Source: Anaerobacillus isosaccharinicus | Lineage (GTDB): Bacteria; Bacillota; Bacilli; Bacillales; Anaerobacillaceae | Direction: 5' to 3' | DNA length: 64,000 nucleotides | Assembly: GCF_001866075.3 (NCBI RefSeq) | Contig: NZ_CP063356.1 | Span: 3,586,164-3,650,163, forward strand | Shown here: piece by piece, positions 1-7,990 of the stretch | Layout: the number at the start of each line of letters is the position of its first letter | Position numbering within the stretch: position 1 is the stretch's first letter | Position numbers and translations under genes: made by a program | The notes under the pieces: model-generated | Told to the model about the DNA's origin: nothing | The model's database searches: none | What the model saw: the letters and a program-made list of their open reading frames with translations, nothing else

Positions 1-1127
1 TGACTGTTGAAATTCAAAACCAGAAATTACTCAACCGAGTGTTGAATGAAATCCGCTCCCGACGGGACGAATTTGAGGAGAAGCGGCACGTGCCTCGAGA
101 CATGGTAGCGCAACTAAAACAGCTGGGTGTATATCGCGCTCACACGCCGCGCTGCTTTGGAGGTGATGCCTGCTCACCCACGGAGTTCCTAAGGCTGATT
201 GAAGACATATCCGAAGCTGACGGCTCAGCAGGATGGGTGGCTAGCTTTGGTTCTGCTGCGGTATACTTAGCGTCACTACCACGTGATACGCTTGCACGCA
301 TATACGCAAATGGCCCGGACGTGTCTTTCGCTGGCGGTCTGTTTCCAGTCCAGCCGGCAGAGAAGGTAGCGAGTGGTTGGCGTGTGAACGGTCTCTGGAA
401 GTTTGCAAGCGGGTGTAAGGGCGCTGACATTCTCGGCGTCGGTATTGGTACTGGGGATGGTGGCAAGCCGCTCACGGCAGTACTCATGCCCGAGGACGTG
501 GAAATTGTTGAGAACTGGGAAGTTTTCGGGATGCGTGGAACGGGAAGTCATGACTTGCGAGTGAAAGACGCATTCGTCTCTGACGATTGGACATTTGTCC
601 GTGGAGGTGTACCTTCTATTGAAGAGCCGATCTTTCAGTATCCATCCATTGCTTATGCATCACAGGTACTGGCGGTAGTCAATCTTGGCGTAGCCCGCGC
701 AGCGCTAAATGAAGTTTCTCAAATGGCAGGGGGCCATCCTAGCATCACTGGTGCACCGAAAATGGCCGATCGCGCTTACATCCGAATCGCCGTGGCAAAG
801 GCAGAAGCTTCGCTAAGGTCGGCGCGTGCCTTCTTCTACGAGGCCACCGACTCTGCTTGGGACTCGATCTTGAGGGGAGATGGTGTCTCCGCTGACCAAA
901 CAAGCATGCTGCGTCTGGCAGCCGTAAAAGCTGCCCGCGCAGGTGCAAGTGCCGTGCAGTCTGCCTACCTGCTTGCCGGAACCGCGGCGATCTACGATGG
1001 GCACCCGCTACAGCGCTATCTGCGCGACGCAATGGTCGTGACCCAGCATGCGTTCCTCAGCGAGGGAATTTATGACGGAGCAGGCTCGGTATTCCTAGGA
1101 GTTCCACCGATGCCAGGCTACATCTAA
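1..1127 (+). CDS. Acyl-CoA dehydrogenase-fold flavin-dependent monooxygenase (5' end cut by window edge)
   Basis: The protein has the acyl-CoA dehydrogenase layout used by group D flavin monooxygenases (HsaA or 4-hydroxyphenylacetate 3-hydroxylase type). An N-terminal helical part runs to about residue 95, a beta domain around 'WRVNGLWKFASGC' follows, and the C-terminal helical bundle fits PF08028. Such enzymes use reduced flavin from a partner reductase; no reductase is in view. The frame is open to base 3, and if the base before the window is A the protein begins MTVEIQNQKLL, so only one base is probably missing. A GTG at 39 is the first complete start. The gene is clearly GC-richer than everything downstream, suggesting transfer. 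Substrate unknown. Confidence 0.85.
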   Translation, partial: TVEIQNQKLLNRVLNEIRSRRDEFEEKRHVPRDMVAQLKQLGVYRAHTPRCFGGDACSPTEFLRLIEDISEADGSAGWVASFGSAAVYLASLPRDTLARIYANGPDVSFAGGLFPVQPAEKVASGWRVNGLWKFASGCKGADILGVGIGTGDGGKPLTAVLMPEDVEIVENWEVFGMRGTGSHDLRVKDAFVSDDWTFVRGGVPSIEEPIFQYPSIAYASQVLAVVNLGVARAALNEVSQMAGGHPSITGAPKMADRAYIRIAVAKAEASLRSARAFFYEATDSAWDSILRGDGVSADQTSMLRLAAVKAARAGASAVQSAYLLAGTAAIYDGHPLQRYLRDAMVVTQHAFLSEGIYDGAGSVFLGVPPMPGYI

Positions 1128-1159
1128 TTCCTAGACTGATAAGTACGATTGAGCGAGTT

Positions 1160-1196
1160 AAACCCATTACATTTAACCAAAAGATGTAATGGGTTT
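1160..1196 (+). terminator. Intrinsic terminator after the monooxygenase gene
   Basis: AAACCCATTACAT and ATGTAATGGGTTT form a perfect 13-bp stem with an 11-nt loop, 33 nt after the stop codon. The T-run is weak (AATTTGTT). Confidence 0.7.
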
Positions 1197-1397
1197 AATT
1201 TGTTAATAATTCTAATAAAATTGTTTTATTTAAGCACAGATTGTATAGATGCGTACAAATTATGTTGCTGCTTTACATCAGTGTTCGTCAATTGTATATT
1301 TTTGAACTATTGACTATCGTTTAGTTGATTTCTGTGAGCCCTTCAGTTGCTTTAAAAACCATAAGTTTTCTAAGCCTTTTCTGCCCGTTTTTCTCCA
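1197..1397. other. AT-rich intergenic stretch
   Basis: I see no convincing gene here. An open minus-strand frame crosses this stretch, the terminator and part of the tRNA gene, and looks accidental. Confidence 0.5.
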
Positions 1398-1431
1398 TAA
1401 AAAAAACCTCCCTATTTGTATAAAGGAGGAT
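1398..1431 (-). terminator. Terminator of the tRNA-Sec transcript
   Basis: On the minus strand CCTCC and GGGAGG pair around a short AT-rich loop and are followed by eight T residues. It lies about 125 nt beyond the tRNA 3' end and is the first rho-independent signal there. Confidence 0.7.
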
Positions 1432-1484
1432 ACAGTTTGAATATTTATGTAATTGAGCCCCAATGGTCAGCCAAAAAGGTCTCC

Positions 1485-1708
1485 CAAGGTTAGCCAAAGT
1501 CAGCCCTGAAACCTCTTGATATCTAAAACCACAAAAGCCATGAAAACCTTGATTTGGCGGGACTGTGTGGGAATCGAACCCACCGAAGACGGCACGCGCC
1601 TCCCATAAGGTTTTGAAGACCTCGGCAAACACCAGTTACACAACCAGCCCCATTAAAGGTTAATTTAACAGGCTTCTTGGGCTTTATCAAGAGGTTACGT
1701 TGGCTACT
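1485..1708. repeat. Inverted repeat bracketing the tRNA-Sec gene
   Basis: AACCTCTTGATA (1510-1521) and TATCAAGAGGTT (1685-1696) are perfect 12-bp inverted copies on either side of the tRNA. Outside them TTAGCCAA (about 1489) and TTGGCTA (about 1700) also match in inverse orientation. A primary transcript could fold with the tRNA at the end of a long stem, possibly a processing structure. Confidence 0.6.
1555..1651 (-). tRNA. selC: tRNA-Sec (anticodon UCA)
   Basis: The minus strand folds as a selenocysteine tRNA. The acceptor arm pairs GGGGCUG with CAGUCCC, the discriminator is G and CCA is encoded. The anticodon loop CUUCAAA (anticodon UCA) sits on a 5-bp stem (GAGGU/ACCUU), and the T arm is GUGGG-UUCGAUU-CCCAC. 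A long variable arm makes the total 97 nt, the normal size for tRNA-Sec and too long for other tRNAs. Discriminator G and UCA anticodon are hallmarks of SelC. selA, selB and selD are not in this window, so the decoding machinery must be elsewhere if the gene is used. Confidence 0.93.
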
Positions 1709-1736
1709 CCCCAAAGGTTTCAACTGTATCTCCTAT

Positions 1737-1752
1737 GGTCTATTATACATCA
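1737..1752 (-). promoter_or_regulatory. Candidate -10 element upstream of tRNA-Sec
   Basis: The minus strand carries TATAAT within GATGTATAATAGACC, about 90 nt before the tRNA 5' end. A T-rich stretch at the -35 position is only weakly matched. The long leader contains one arm of the bracketing inverted repeat. Confidence 0.45.
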
Positions 1753-1826
1753 TAAAAAACAAAAATAGAAAAATAAAAAAGACAGTTAATTTAAGTTTTT
1801 TAGTGATTATTGTTGGATAAGTAATA

Positions 1827-1853
1827 AAAGGGGCTTTACTAAAGCCCTTTGGC
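1827..1853 (-). terminator. Terminator after the 215-aa minus-strand gene
   Basis: AAAGGGCTTTA and TAAAGCCCCTTTT pair on the minus strand and run into T residues, directly after the stop codon at 1866. Confidence 0.75.
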
Positions 1854-1865
1854 TGGGTTTACCTT

Positions 1866-2513
1866 CTAGATTATGGCTCTATATTTTTCTACATTGAAAA
1901 CCCGAGTTGGCTTTGCTTCAGTCATAGATTTTGCTACTAACAATTTTTTAATTTCTTCTACTGTTTTGCCATGCTCAAGATTATCTTTAATTAATACCCA
2001 TTCTTCCTTTAAATTCTCTTTAACTGAGAACTTATATGTTACGATACTCATACCAAGAAAAATACTATCACCGTTATTGGTTTCTTTTGCTGCAAAGGCT
2101 TCATCTAAGTTCTCAAGAATGAAAATTACGTTAGGGTTTAAATGGTTTTCATGATTGTTAAGAGACGTTGTCTGGCTTTGGACCTTTGTAAAGATTTGGG
2201 TTGGTTGTAAAAATTCTTCTAGCAGTTTTTTTACGTCCATCTCTCGAAGTGGTACCATCTGTGTATTTTTAATTTTTACATATTTAGGTTTTTGTCTGCC
2301 GTAAGGATATTTAATATAGTATATTTTTCCTTCAAATAATTTGTATTTCTTAATACCGGAAGCATTTTTATCTGCTTTTTTGATAATTTCTGGGGAATCG
2401 TCCCATGTGCGGTCAAAGACATAACGGTCATGAAATCCTATAATTTCTGCAACACCACCATTTTGTGTTCTGTCTTTTTCATATTGCATTTCAATAGTTA
2501 TAAAGTTTTTCAT
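1866..2513 (-). CDS. Hypothetical protein, 215 aa
   Basis: I do not recognise this protein. It is soluble, charged and without signal peptide. The N-terminal part (to about residue 90) is basic with aromatic pairs (KYKLFEGKIYYIKYPYG) and the C-terminal part is helical and acidic. GAAGGG lies directly against an earlier ATG at 2522 and nine bases before the ATG at 2513, so I take 2513 (MKNFITIEMQ) as start. It is monocistronic with its own terminator and lies outside the cassette array. Confidence 0.75.
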   Translation of the reverse strand: MKNFITIEMQYEKDRTQNGGVAEIIGFHDRYVFDRTWDDSPEIIKKADKNASGIKKYKLFEGKIYYIKYPYGRQKPKYVKIKNTQMVPLREMDVKKLLEEFLQPTQIFTKVQSQTTSLNNHENHLNPNVIFILENLDEAFAAKETNNGDSIFLGMSIVTYKFSVKENLKEEWVLIKDNLEHGKTVEEIKKLLVAKSMTEAKPTRVFNVEKYRAII

Positions 2514-2742
2514 AAAGTTCATCCCTTCAAATAGTGTTTAAGTTTTTATTTGTGCTTCTACTTTTACTTTACAAAATTAAAAATTAAAATTGTAAAATAT
2601 CGCGAAATTTATTTTTTGGATAGGTTGTATTTTTCTGCCAAAATATAATTTTGTTTGACTTCAACTTGCGTTGTACAGACATTATAACTTTTTTAGAAGT
2701 TCAAAAGATTAATTCGGTTATTTATTTTTTAGGTATATAGAA

Positions 2743-2919
2743 CTATTTTTGTCGCTCGACTTCATAATCTTGTTCCTCTAGAGTTTCGGTTTCGACACGA
2801 CCACCGGTACAACGGAAATCGATGATATTCAGAGTATTTTTTATCTGGAAACGGATTGAAAAGCGTGTATATATATGGTTTGTCGTGCGTGTTGTATCAA
2901 CATTTATTACAACACGCAC
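2743..2919 (-). CDS. Possible small protein or gene fragment, 58 aa
   Basis: An open minus-strand frame from GTG at 2919 has coding-like sequence (NTLNIIDFRCTGGRVETETL) and ends in a charged tail. The ribosome binding site is weak and the frame begins shortly after a stop, so this may be the 3' end of a lost gene. Its first codons lie inside the 15-bp inverted repeat at 2882-2922. Function unknown. Confidence 0.3.
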   Translation of the reverse strand: MRVVINVDTTRTTNHIYTRFSIRFQIKNTLNIIDFRCTGGRVETETLEEQDYEVERQK

Positions 2920-2922
2920 GAC
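2882..2922. repeat. Perfect 15-bp inverted repeat
   Basis: GTCGTGCGTGTTGTA (2882-2896) is repeated in inverse as TACAACACGCACGAC (2908-2922) around an 11-nt loop. It has no adjacent T-run, is GC-richer than its surroundings, and may be an operator, a transposon end remnant or a recombination site. Confidence 0.7.
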
Positions 2923-2994
2923 CTTGGCTAAAACATCTTATCCTTAATGGAAAAATAAACGAATGATTTTTAGTTATGGCTGAGAAAAATATAA

Positions 2995-3260
2995 GGAATA
3001 AAAGAGTACGAATTACCAGTGTTCGACCCTTCAAAGCAGTCGGAATTTTGGGGCAGAAAAACAATTATGGCAGCAATCAATGGATTCCTTCCTATTCTGG
3101 AAAAAAGCACAATGATTAAGTACTACTTCATTAAAGGGATACAAATCACAACTCACACTTTTATACTCGCTTTTATGATATTTGGGCAAGGGGAGAAGAA
3201 ACAAAGAAAGCAATTTTTGCGCATATGGTGGATGAGATAAATCCAGTTACCTACAACTAA
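2995..3260 (+). pseudogene. Frameshifted gene remnant
   Basis: Two overlapping plus frames read like one protein split by a frameshift near 3170. The first contains 'LPVFDPSKQSEFWGRKT' and 'LEKSTMIKYYFIKG'. The second continues 'FYDIWARGEETKKAIFAH' to a stop at 3260. No start codon or ribosome binding site precedes it, so the 5' end also seems lost. I do not recognise the family. Confidence 0.4.
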
Positions 3261-3351
3261 CGGCTTCGGTTTTGAGGTAGAAAAACATATTTAGCAGTTA
3301 AATTTACTATAGTTTTAATAACATCACTTTGAACAGAAAATTAGCATTATA

Positions 3352-3387
3352 AAAAGCAAGGGAAGCAGTAAATTCCTTTGCTTTTTT
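3352..3387 (+). terminator. Intrinsic terminator before array A
   Basis: AAGCAAGGGAA and TTCCTTTGCTT form an 11-bp stem (one G-T pair) followed by TTTT. It isolates the remnant upstream from the first cassette. Confidence 0.75.
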
Positions 3388-3492
3388 AATTTTTTATACA
3401 ATTTGATGAATATTTCCAAAGTTCTTAAAGGTGTATTGGATATTTATGTTAATATAAGATTGTAAGAAATATTATCTTTGTGAAAAGAAACA

Positions 3493-3524
3493 CTTAAACT
3501 AACGAAGCAGTTTACTTCAAGAAG
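3493..3524 (+). repeat. Cassette site A1 (short form, first of array A)
   Basis: CTTAAACTAACGAAGCAG runs straight into TTTACTTCAAGAA: opening and closing arms share one GAAGCAG with no hairpin between. As first site of the array it may be the ancestral or primary site. Confidence 0.75.
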
Positions 3525-3538
3525 AAAGGCTGGGGATA

Positions 3539-4144
3539 ATGAAAAAATTACTTAATATTACGATAGTAACAATATTAGCATTCACTTTAAGTGCATGTGG
3601 GAACAACGTAAAATCAAATACAATAGTAGGTGCGGAGTTAACTGACAGAGAAAAAGGAATACTTTCAACTACATCAAACCAATCATTTGTATTTGACTTC
3701 AATATTGAAGGTGAATATAAAAAAGTATCTGTGTGGGTTGAAAAATATGAATTTGGTAAATTGGTTGATGAACAAATAGGACCTCTTACGACTGAAGTTA
3801 TGAATAATGGTTCTATTATTTTTACAATCATTGAAACAGATACCATTGAAAATCAAACTTTGTTTAATATAGGGATTATCAGTGATGGCATAGGGGGCTC
3901 GATGTCAACCTCTAATATCGTTTCAACTAAAGGTACGGAAGGTAGGTCTATCGTATGGGGCAACATTAGCGAAGAAATGGATGTTCCGAACGAGCAGATG
4001 GTTTTAGCGAGTATAGGGTATTCATGGGATGAAGGTTCAATGGTTTCATTTTCCTCTGAATTTTATAGAGATATTGAGCGTCGTAACATCGAGTTAGAGA
4101 ATCATGAGGTTGTTTATCTACTTAGAAGTAAATTTACGAAATAA
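3539..4144 (+). CDS. Putative lipoprotein, 201 aa (cassette A1)
   Basis: A type II signal peptide with lipobox LSAC (Cys at about residue 20) targets it to the outer face of the membrane. The rest is hydrophilic and beta-rich with no family I recognise. The ribosome binding site is GGGGAT just before ATG. Similar beta-rich 'LxxxC' lipoproteins recur in the array (22752, 33243, 38742). First gene after site A1. Confidence 0.85.
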   Translation: MKKLLNITIVTILAFTLSACGNNVKSNTIVGAELTDREKGILSTTSNQSFVFDFNIEGEYKKVSVWVEKYEFGKLVDEQIGPLTTEVMNNGSIIFTIIETDTIENQTLFNIGIISDGIGGSMSTSNIVSTKGTEGRSIVWGNISEEMDVPNEQMVLASIGYSWDEGSMVSFSSEFYRDIERRNIELENHEVVYLLRSKFTK

Positions 4145-4158
4145 GCAAGTATGGTTGT

Positions 4159-4173
4159 TGCACTAACGGTGAG
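4159..4173 (+). repeat. Cassette site A2, opening arm (split by intron)
   Basis: CACTAACGGTGAG is the opening arm; the group II intron follows and the site resumes at 6823. Intact sites at 39585 and 48961 also read AACGGTGAGC. Confidence 0.75.
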
Positions 4174-6822
4174 GTCCGACATGTTCTGTAATAAACGTCT
4201 TACGACGTGAAAATACAGGGAAGCCAATGCATAATGGCTTCTAACTTTATAATCGAGGATAGGAATGATGTGACCATGTACACAGAAACTATCTCGTCAA
4301 AGCTCCTGCGTGCGTCATGATTGACAGATCATCGGGGTTCGAAGGACAGGTAGAGTCGGCAGAACGAAGGCTGAAGCCATTCCTAAAAGGAAAAGGTATG
4401 CCAACGGATATGCCGGATGGCTGAAAAACTGGATATGGTGAGAATGTTTCAATAAGAAACTGACAAACAACCGAATGTACGGGTCTAAAGTTAGGACATG
4501 CGGAAACGTATGTACCATCACACGATGGGGTGAGCGGCGTAAAGTAAAAGTCTCTCCTATGAAATACGCTATATTGAACAATGGCAATATCCAACTCACA
4601 GGCTCAGAGGAAGCACCTAAGTTCAGAATGGATAGCTAGATTATAAGGAACTTGGAAAGCAAGGAACGTTGTAACTTGGACTGTCAGCCAAAACGGTTGC
4701 TATAAGGCTCAAGCCGAAAAGCATTTATCTTTGTGAGGGTAAGGGCACGACCTATGAAACTCCTGTAATGGGATCGGAGGAACAGCCCTAAGTCTAATTG
4801 TATGAATGATCATTTTCCAAACGTGTATTGCACCGATCTGGTAAGAACGTGGGAACATCACCTTGAACTAAGGGGGTGCCACAGTGCAAACTCTACGATA
4901 TTGGGATTACTATGGCATGACTGAAACCTTTACAGATTTATTTGAAAGATCAAAGAAACAAGAAATTTTCCACTCCTTATATGACACAATTACGTCCAAG
5001 GAAAATATTTTGTTGGCTTATCGCTCAATAAAATCTAATAAAGGGTCGAAGACACCAGGAACTGATGGTAAAACTATCAACGATATCAAAAAACTATCAG
5101 ATGAAGAACTAGTAACGTTAATCCAAGACAAGCTAAAAAATTATCGTCCAAAGAAAGTTAGGCGAAAATTAATTCAGAAGGATAATGGGAAATGGAGACC
5201 TCTTGGTATACCCTGTATTTTTGATCGAGTTATACAACAATGCTTCAAGCAGGTACTTGAACCCATTGCCGAAGCACAATTTTATAAACATAGCTACGGT
5301 TTCAGACCTTTACGGTCTACACACCATGCTATGGCAAGAGTACAATTCTTAGTTAATCAAGCCTCACTACACTTCGTAGTAGATATTGATATTAAAGGCT
5401 TCTTTGACAACATCAATCATACTTTACTTATAAAACAATTGTGGAACTTGGGAATAAGGGATAGAAAAGTGCTAGCATGCATTTTTAAAATGTTAAAAGC
5501 GGAAATTGACGGAGAAGGATCACCAACAAAGGGTTCTCCTCAGGGCGGACTGTTATCGCCCCTACTTTCTAACGTGGTACTCAATGATTTAGATCAATGG
5601 GTTTCTAAACAATGGGAATTTTTCCCCTTAGACAGACCTTTTAAAACAAGAGAAGGCGAACTCCTGGCTAAAAAGCGAACCAATCTGAAAGAGGGTTATC
5701 TTGTACGCTACTGTGACGATTTCAAAATACTTTGTCGAGATTGGAAGACTGCGCAAAAGTGGTATCATGCAGTAAAATCCTATCTGAAACATCGTCTTAA
5801 ACTTGATATTTCACCTGAGAAATCACAGATCATCAATCTGCGAAAAAGAAGTTCTGAATTTTTAGGGTTTACTATTCGTGCGAATAGAAAAAGGAATAAG
5901 AGAGTTGCACACACAGGTATAAAGGATAGTAAAAAGCAGAAAATCATTGCTGAAGCCAAAAAACGCATTCTAAAATTACAAGCTTCACCGACTGCACAAA
6001 ATGCCCTACTCTTTAATAGCTTCGTTCTAGGAATTCACAACTACTTCAATCGAGCAACACATGTAAACAATGAGTTCTCGCGTCTTGCCTACAAACTGCA
6101 TTACTTTATGTATAATCGTCTTAAATCTGTCGGGAAGTATGAACATCCAGCCAATCCACCACCAACCTACAAAAAGTTTTACAGATTAGGTTATAGGACA
6201 TTTAAGGTAGCTAAAGTTTATCTTTACCCAATCGCTGATGTAAGAACAAAAAACAGCATGAACTTCAGTCAAGGACTTACGCCCTTCACCGAAGAGGGAA
6301 GGAAACTCATACAAAAGAAACTTAGAGTTGACATACAACAAGAAATTTCTTTGTTAATGCAATCTAATCTCCCGACACGAAGTGTCGAATATATGGATAA
6401 CAGGATTAGTCGGTACAGCATGAAACTTGGGAAGTGCGAAATCACAGGAATTTTCCTAACCGCTACTAATGTGCACTGTCACCACTTTATCCCGTTACAT
6501 CTCGGTGGGAATGACAGTTTCAACAACCTTCGAATTCTCCACAAAGAAGTACATAAGCTAATTCATATAAAAGACATCAAGACGATTAACACACTCATAA
6601 CCATACTTGGTCTAACCAAGACAATGATAAATAAGATCAACCAATACCGTAAGGAATGTAGCATGGATCAAATCTTATAATCTCAAAAAAATAATGAGTA
6701 ACATGGAACTTATGATTTAAATACATACAATTAGATGGAACGCCGTATGCTGGGAAACTGGCTCGTACGGTGTGGAGCAGGGGAAAAGCTGGAGATCATA
6801 TCAAAGGTTTACCTATTGCTAC
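4174..6822 (+). mobile_element. Group II intron, copy 1
   Basis: A 2649-nt group II intron with its maturase ORF. A GAAA-capped domain V-like hairpin lies at about 6738-6775 and domain VI ends in CCTATTGCTAC, placing a candidate branch A seven bases from the 3' end. Boundaries are deduced from uninterrupted sites reading AACGGTGAG-CTTTAGTG. CTCAC at about 4593 could be the EBS1 pairing with the exon GTGAG. An alternative 5' end, GTGAG at 4169, would match the usual GUGYG start but would leave an atypical site. Copy 2 lies 41,350 bp away in the same orientation. Confidence 0.85.
4884..6680 (+). CDS. ltrA: Group II intron reverse transcriptase/maturase with HNH endonuclease, 598 aa
   Basis: Multifunctional intron-encoded protein for splicing and retrohoming. 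The reverse transcriptase domain spans about residues 60-340, with SPQGGLLSPLLSN and the catalytic YCDD box at 276-279 (YADD in most relatives). A maturase/X region follows (about 370-480), then a C-terminal HNH endonuclease with CEITG at 518 and HCHHFIPLHLGG near 531. GTG start with AAGGGGGTG in front. Full length and apparently active. HNH-bearing proteins are usual for introns that cut the second DNA strand themselves. Identical in sequence to the copy at 46234. Confidence 0.95.
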   Translation: MQTLRYWDYYGMTETFTDLFERSKKQEIFHSLYDTITSKENILLAYRSIKSNKGSKTPGTDGKTINDIKKLSDEELVTLIQDKLKNYRPKKVRRKLIQKDNGKWRPLGIPCIFDRVIQQCFKQVLEPIAEAQFYKHSYGFRPLRSTHHAMARVQFLVNQASLHFVVDIDIKGFFDNINHTLLIKQLWNLGIRDRKVLACIFKMLKAEIDGEGSPTKGSPQGGLLSPLLSNVVLNDLDQWVSKQWEFFPLDRPFKTREGELLAKKRTNLKEGYLVRYCDDFKILCRDWKTAQKWYHAVKSYLKHRLKLDISPEKSQIINLRKRSSEFLGFTIRANRKRNKRVAHTGIKDSKKQKIIAEAKKRILKLQASPTAQNALLFNSFVLGIHNYFNRATHVNNEFSRLAYKLHYFMYNRLKSVGKYEHPANPPPTYKKFYRLGYRTFKVAKVYLYPIADVRTKNSMNFSQGLTPFTEEGRKLIQKKLRVDIQQEISLLMQSNLPTRSVEYMDNRISRYSMKLGKCEITGIFLTATNVHCHHFIPLHLGGNDSFNNLRILHKEVHKLIHIKDIKTINTLITILGLTKTMINKINQYRKECSMDQIL

Positions 6823-6868
6823 CTTTACTGGAACAGCAGTAAAGTTTTTGTTGAAGTATTGAAGAAGG
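6823..6868 (+). repeat. Cassette site A2, closing part (split by intron)
   Basis: CTTTACTGGAACAGCAGTAAAG forms the usual inner hairpin; TTGAAGTATTGAAGAAGG stands in for the closing arm. Joined to 4159-4173 it restores a normal site. Confidence 0.7.
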
Positions 6869-6894
6869 ATTGAAAACAGTAGGAGGAAGTTAAG

Positions 6895-7350
6895 TTGAGG
6901 GAAGCAAATAAATTAAGTATATATATTGTGTGTTTAATCATCTCATTTTTTTCTTGTTATGCTCTGTATAAACTTTACGAAACATCACTTATTCTACTAG
7001 AAAAGTATCCTGAAATTGACAATGTTGCAATAGTAGGTTTTGCTATGGTTTTTGCTCCTGTAATGTTATTTATATTTAATGTCGTATTCTACTTATTTGT
7101 ATACGAGAAAAGCATTAAAAAATCTCCTAAGCAAATATCTTCTTGGAGAATATTACTTCTAAATAAGGACCGTTGGAGTTTAAATCTTATTAGAGTCTTG
7201 TTGTATTTACTATGTTTTTGGATAATAGCGGATAATTTTGGTGCGGTTCCAATTTGGATTGTTATTACATTATTAATTAATATCGTTTCATACGGATATT
7301 GGACACTGCAAATGGTCAGAGAAAGTTTATTATTCGAACGTACCTATTAA
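6895..7350 (+). CDS. Four-helix integral membrane protein, 151 aa (cassette A2)
   Basis: Hydrophobic segments at about 7-27, 43-67, 95-112 and 116-136 predict four membrane helices, with a positively charged middle loop (KSIKKSPKQ). TTG start behind AGTAGGAGG. Family not recognised. It follows the intron-split site A2, so before the intron inserted it was an ordinary cassette. Confidence 0.8.
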   Translation: MREANKLSIYIVCLIISFFSCYALYKLYETSLILLEKYPEIDNVAIVGFAMVFAPVMLFIFNVVFYLFVYEKSIKKSPKQISSWRILLLNKDRWSLNLIRVLLYLLCFWIIADNFGAVPIWIVITLLINIVSYGYWTLQMVRESLLFERTY

Positions 7351-7397
7351 AGCAGGGATTTTTTATTAACATCTTCAAAGAGTTTGTAAATTTATAT

Positions 7398-7445
7398 ACT
7401 TAAACAAACGAAGAGCTATAGTGAGAAGTAAGGCAAACTCTATAA
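7398..7445 (+). repeat. Cassette site A3
   Basis: Opening arm TTAAACAAACGAAGAGC followed by TATAGTGAGAAG; the closing arm is degenerate. Confidence 0.6.
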
Positions 7446-7482
7446 TTACACATTGTTTCAATATTAGTGAATGGAGTTTAAA

Positions 7483-7842
7483 ATGAAAAAAAATAAAAGT
7501 TTACTTATTATAATTTTTATTATATTTATGTTAGCGATTATTAATAGTTATTCCAACCCGCAAATTTATATTGGATTTTTCCAAGTTAATGAAAAAGAAA
7601 TAAATAATAATGAATATAGAATTGTCTTAAGCGCAGAACCCGTGGGTGATTTTAACCTAATTTTTAGAGAAAATCATAGTTTTTTATACAGAGAAACTGA
7701 AAGAAAAAGTAAGGAAGTTCATATAGGTGAAATTTGGGACGAACTCGTAGTTGGTAAGAACTATTATGTTAGATTTGAAAATTATTATTACCCGTGGCGG
7801 ATAATTCAAAAAACGAAACTTACATCTTTGGATAATTTTTGA
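7483..7842 (+). CDS. Membrane-anchored small protein, 119 aa (cassette A3)
   Basis: An N-terminal hydrophobic helix (residues 7-24) without a clear signal peptidase site suggests a membrane anchor and an extracellular domain of about 95 residues rich in Tyr, Phe and Asn. GGAG six bases upstream supports the ATG at 7483 (MKKNKSLLI) rather than the one at 7471. No family recognised. Confidence 0.75.
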   Translation: MKKNKSLLIIIFIIFMLAIINSYSNPQIYIGFFQVNEKEINNNEYRIVLSAEPVGDFNLIFRENHSFLYRETERKSKEVHIGEIWDELVVGKNYYVRFENYYYPWRIIQKTKLTSLDNF

Positions 7843-7892
7843 TGCTTCCTCTTGTGAGTAGAGGTATGGTTTCAATCAACTTGTGATATATA

Positions 7893-7972
7893 CACTTAAA
7901 GTAACGAAGTGCGAATGTTGAACAAGGGTATTCGCCTTTCTTTGTTGAAGTAAAGAAGCAGGATAATTCAAT
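7893..7972 (+). repeat. Cassette site A4
   Basis: Opening arm CTTAAAGTAACGAAGTGC; inner pairing GCGAAT/ATTCGC and GAACAAGG/CTTTGTT; closing arm GAAGCAGGATAATTCAA. Same subtype as A51, A54 and A55. Confidence 0.85.
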
Positions 7973-7990
7973 AAAATAGGAGGTGTGGTT

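Noticed and set aside
1321..1723. Two minus-strand ORFs (103 and 66 codons) crossing the tRNA-Sec gene
   Set aside because: They read through the folded tRNA and its terminator, and the protein sequences look random. The tRNA explains the conserved DNA.
4169..4173. GTGAG at 4169 as the intron 5' end
   Set aside because: It fits the GUGYG consensus, but uninterrupted sites contain AACGGTGAGC, so GTGAG more likely belongs to the exon. I keep it as an alternative.
4289..4599. Minus-strand ORFs in the 5' part of both introns (101 and 94 codons)
   Set aside because: They lie in the structured, non-coding domain I-III region of a group II intron and repeat only because the intron does.
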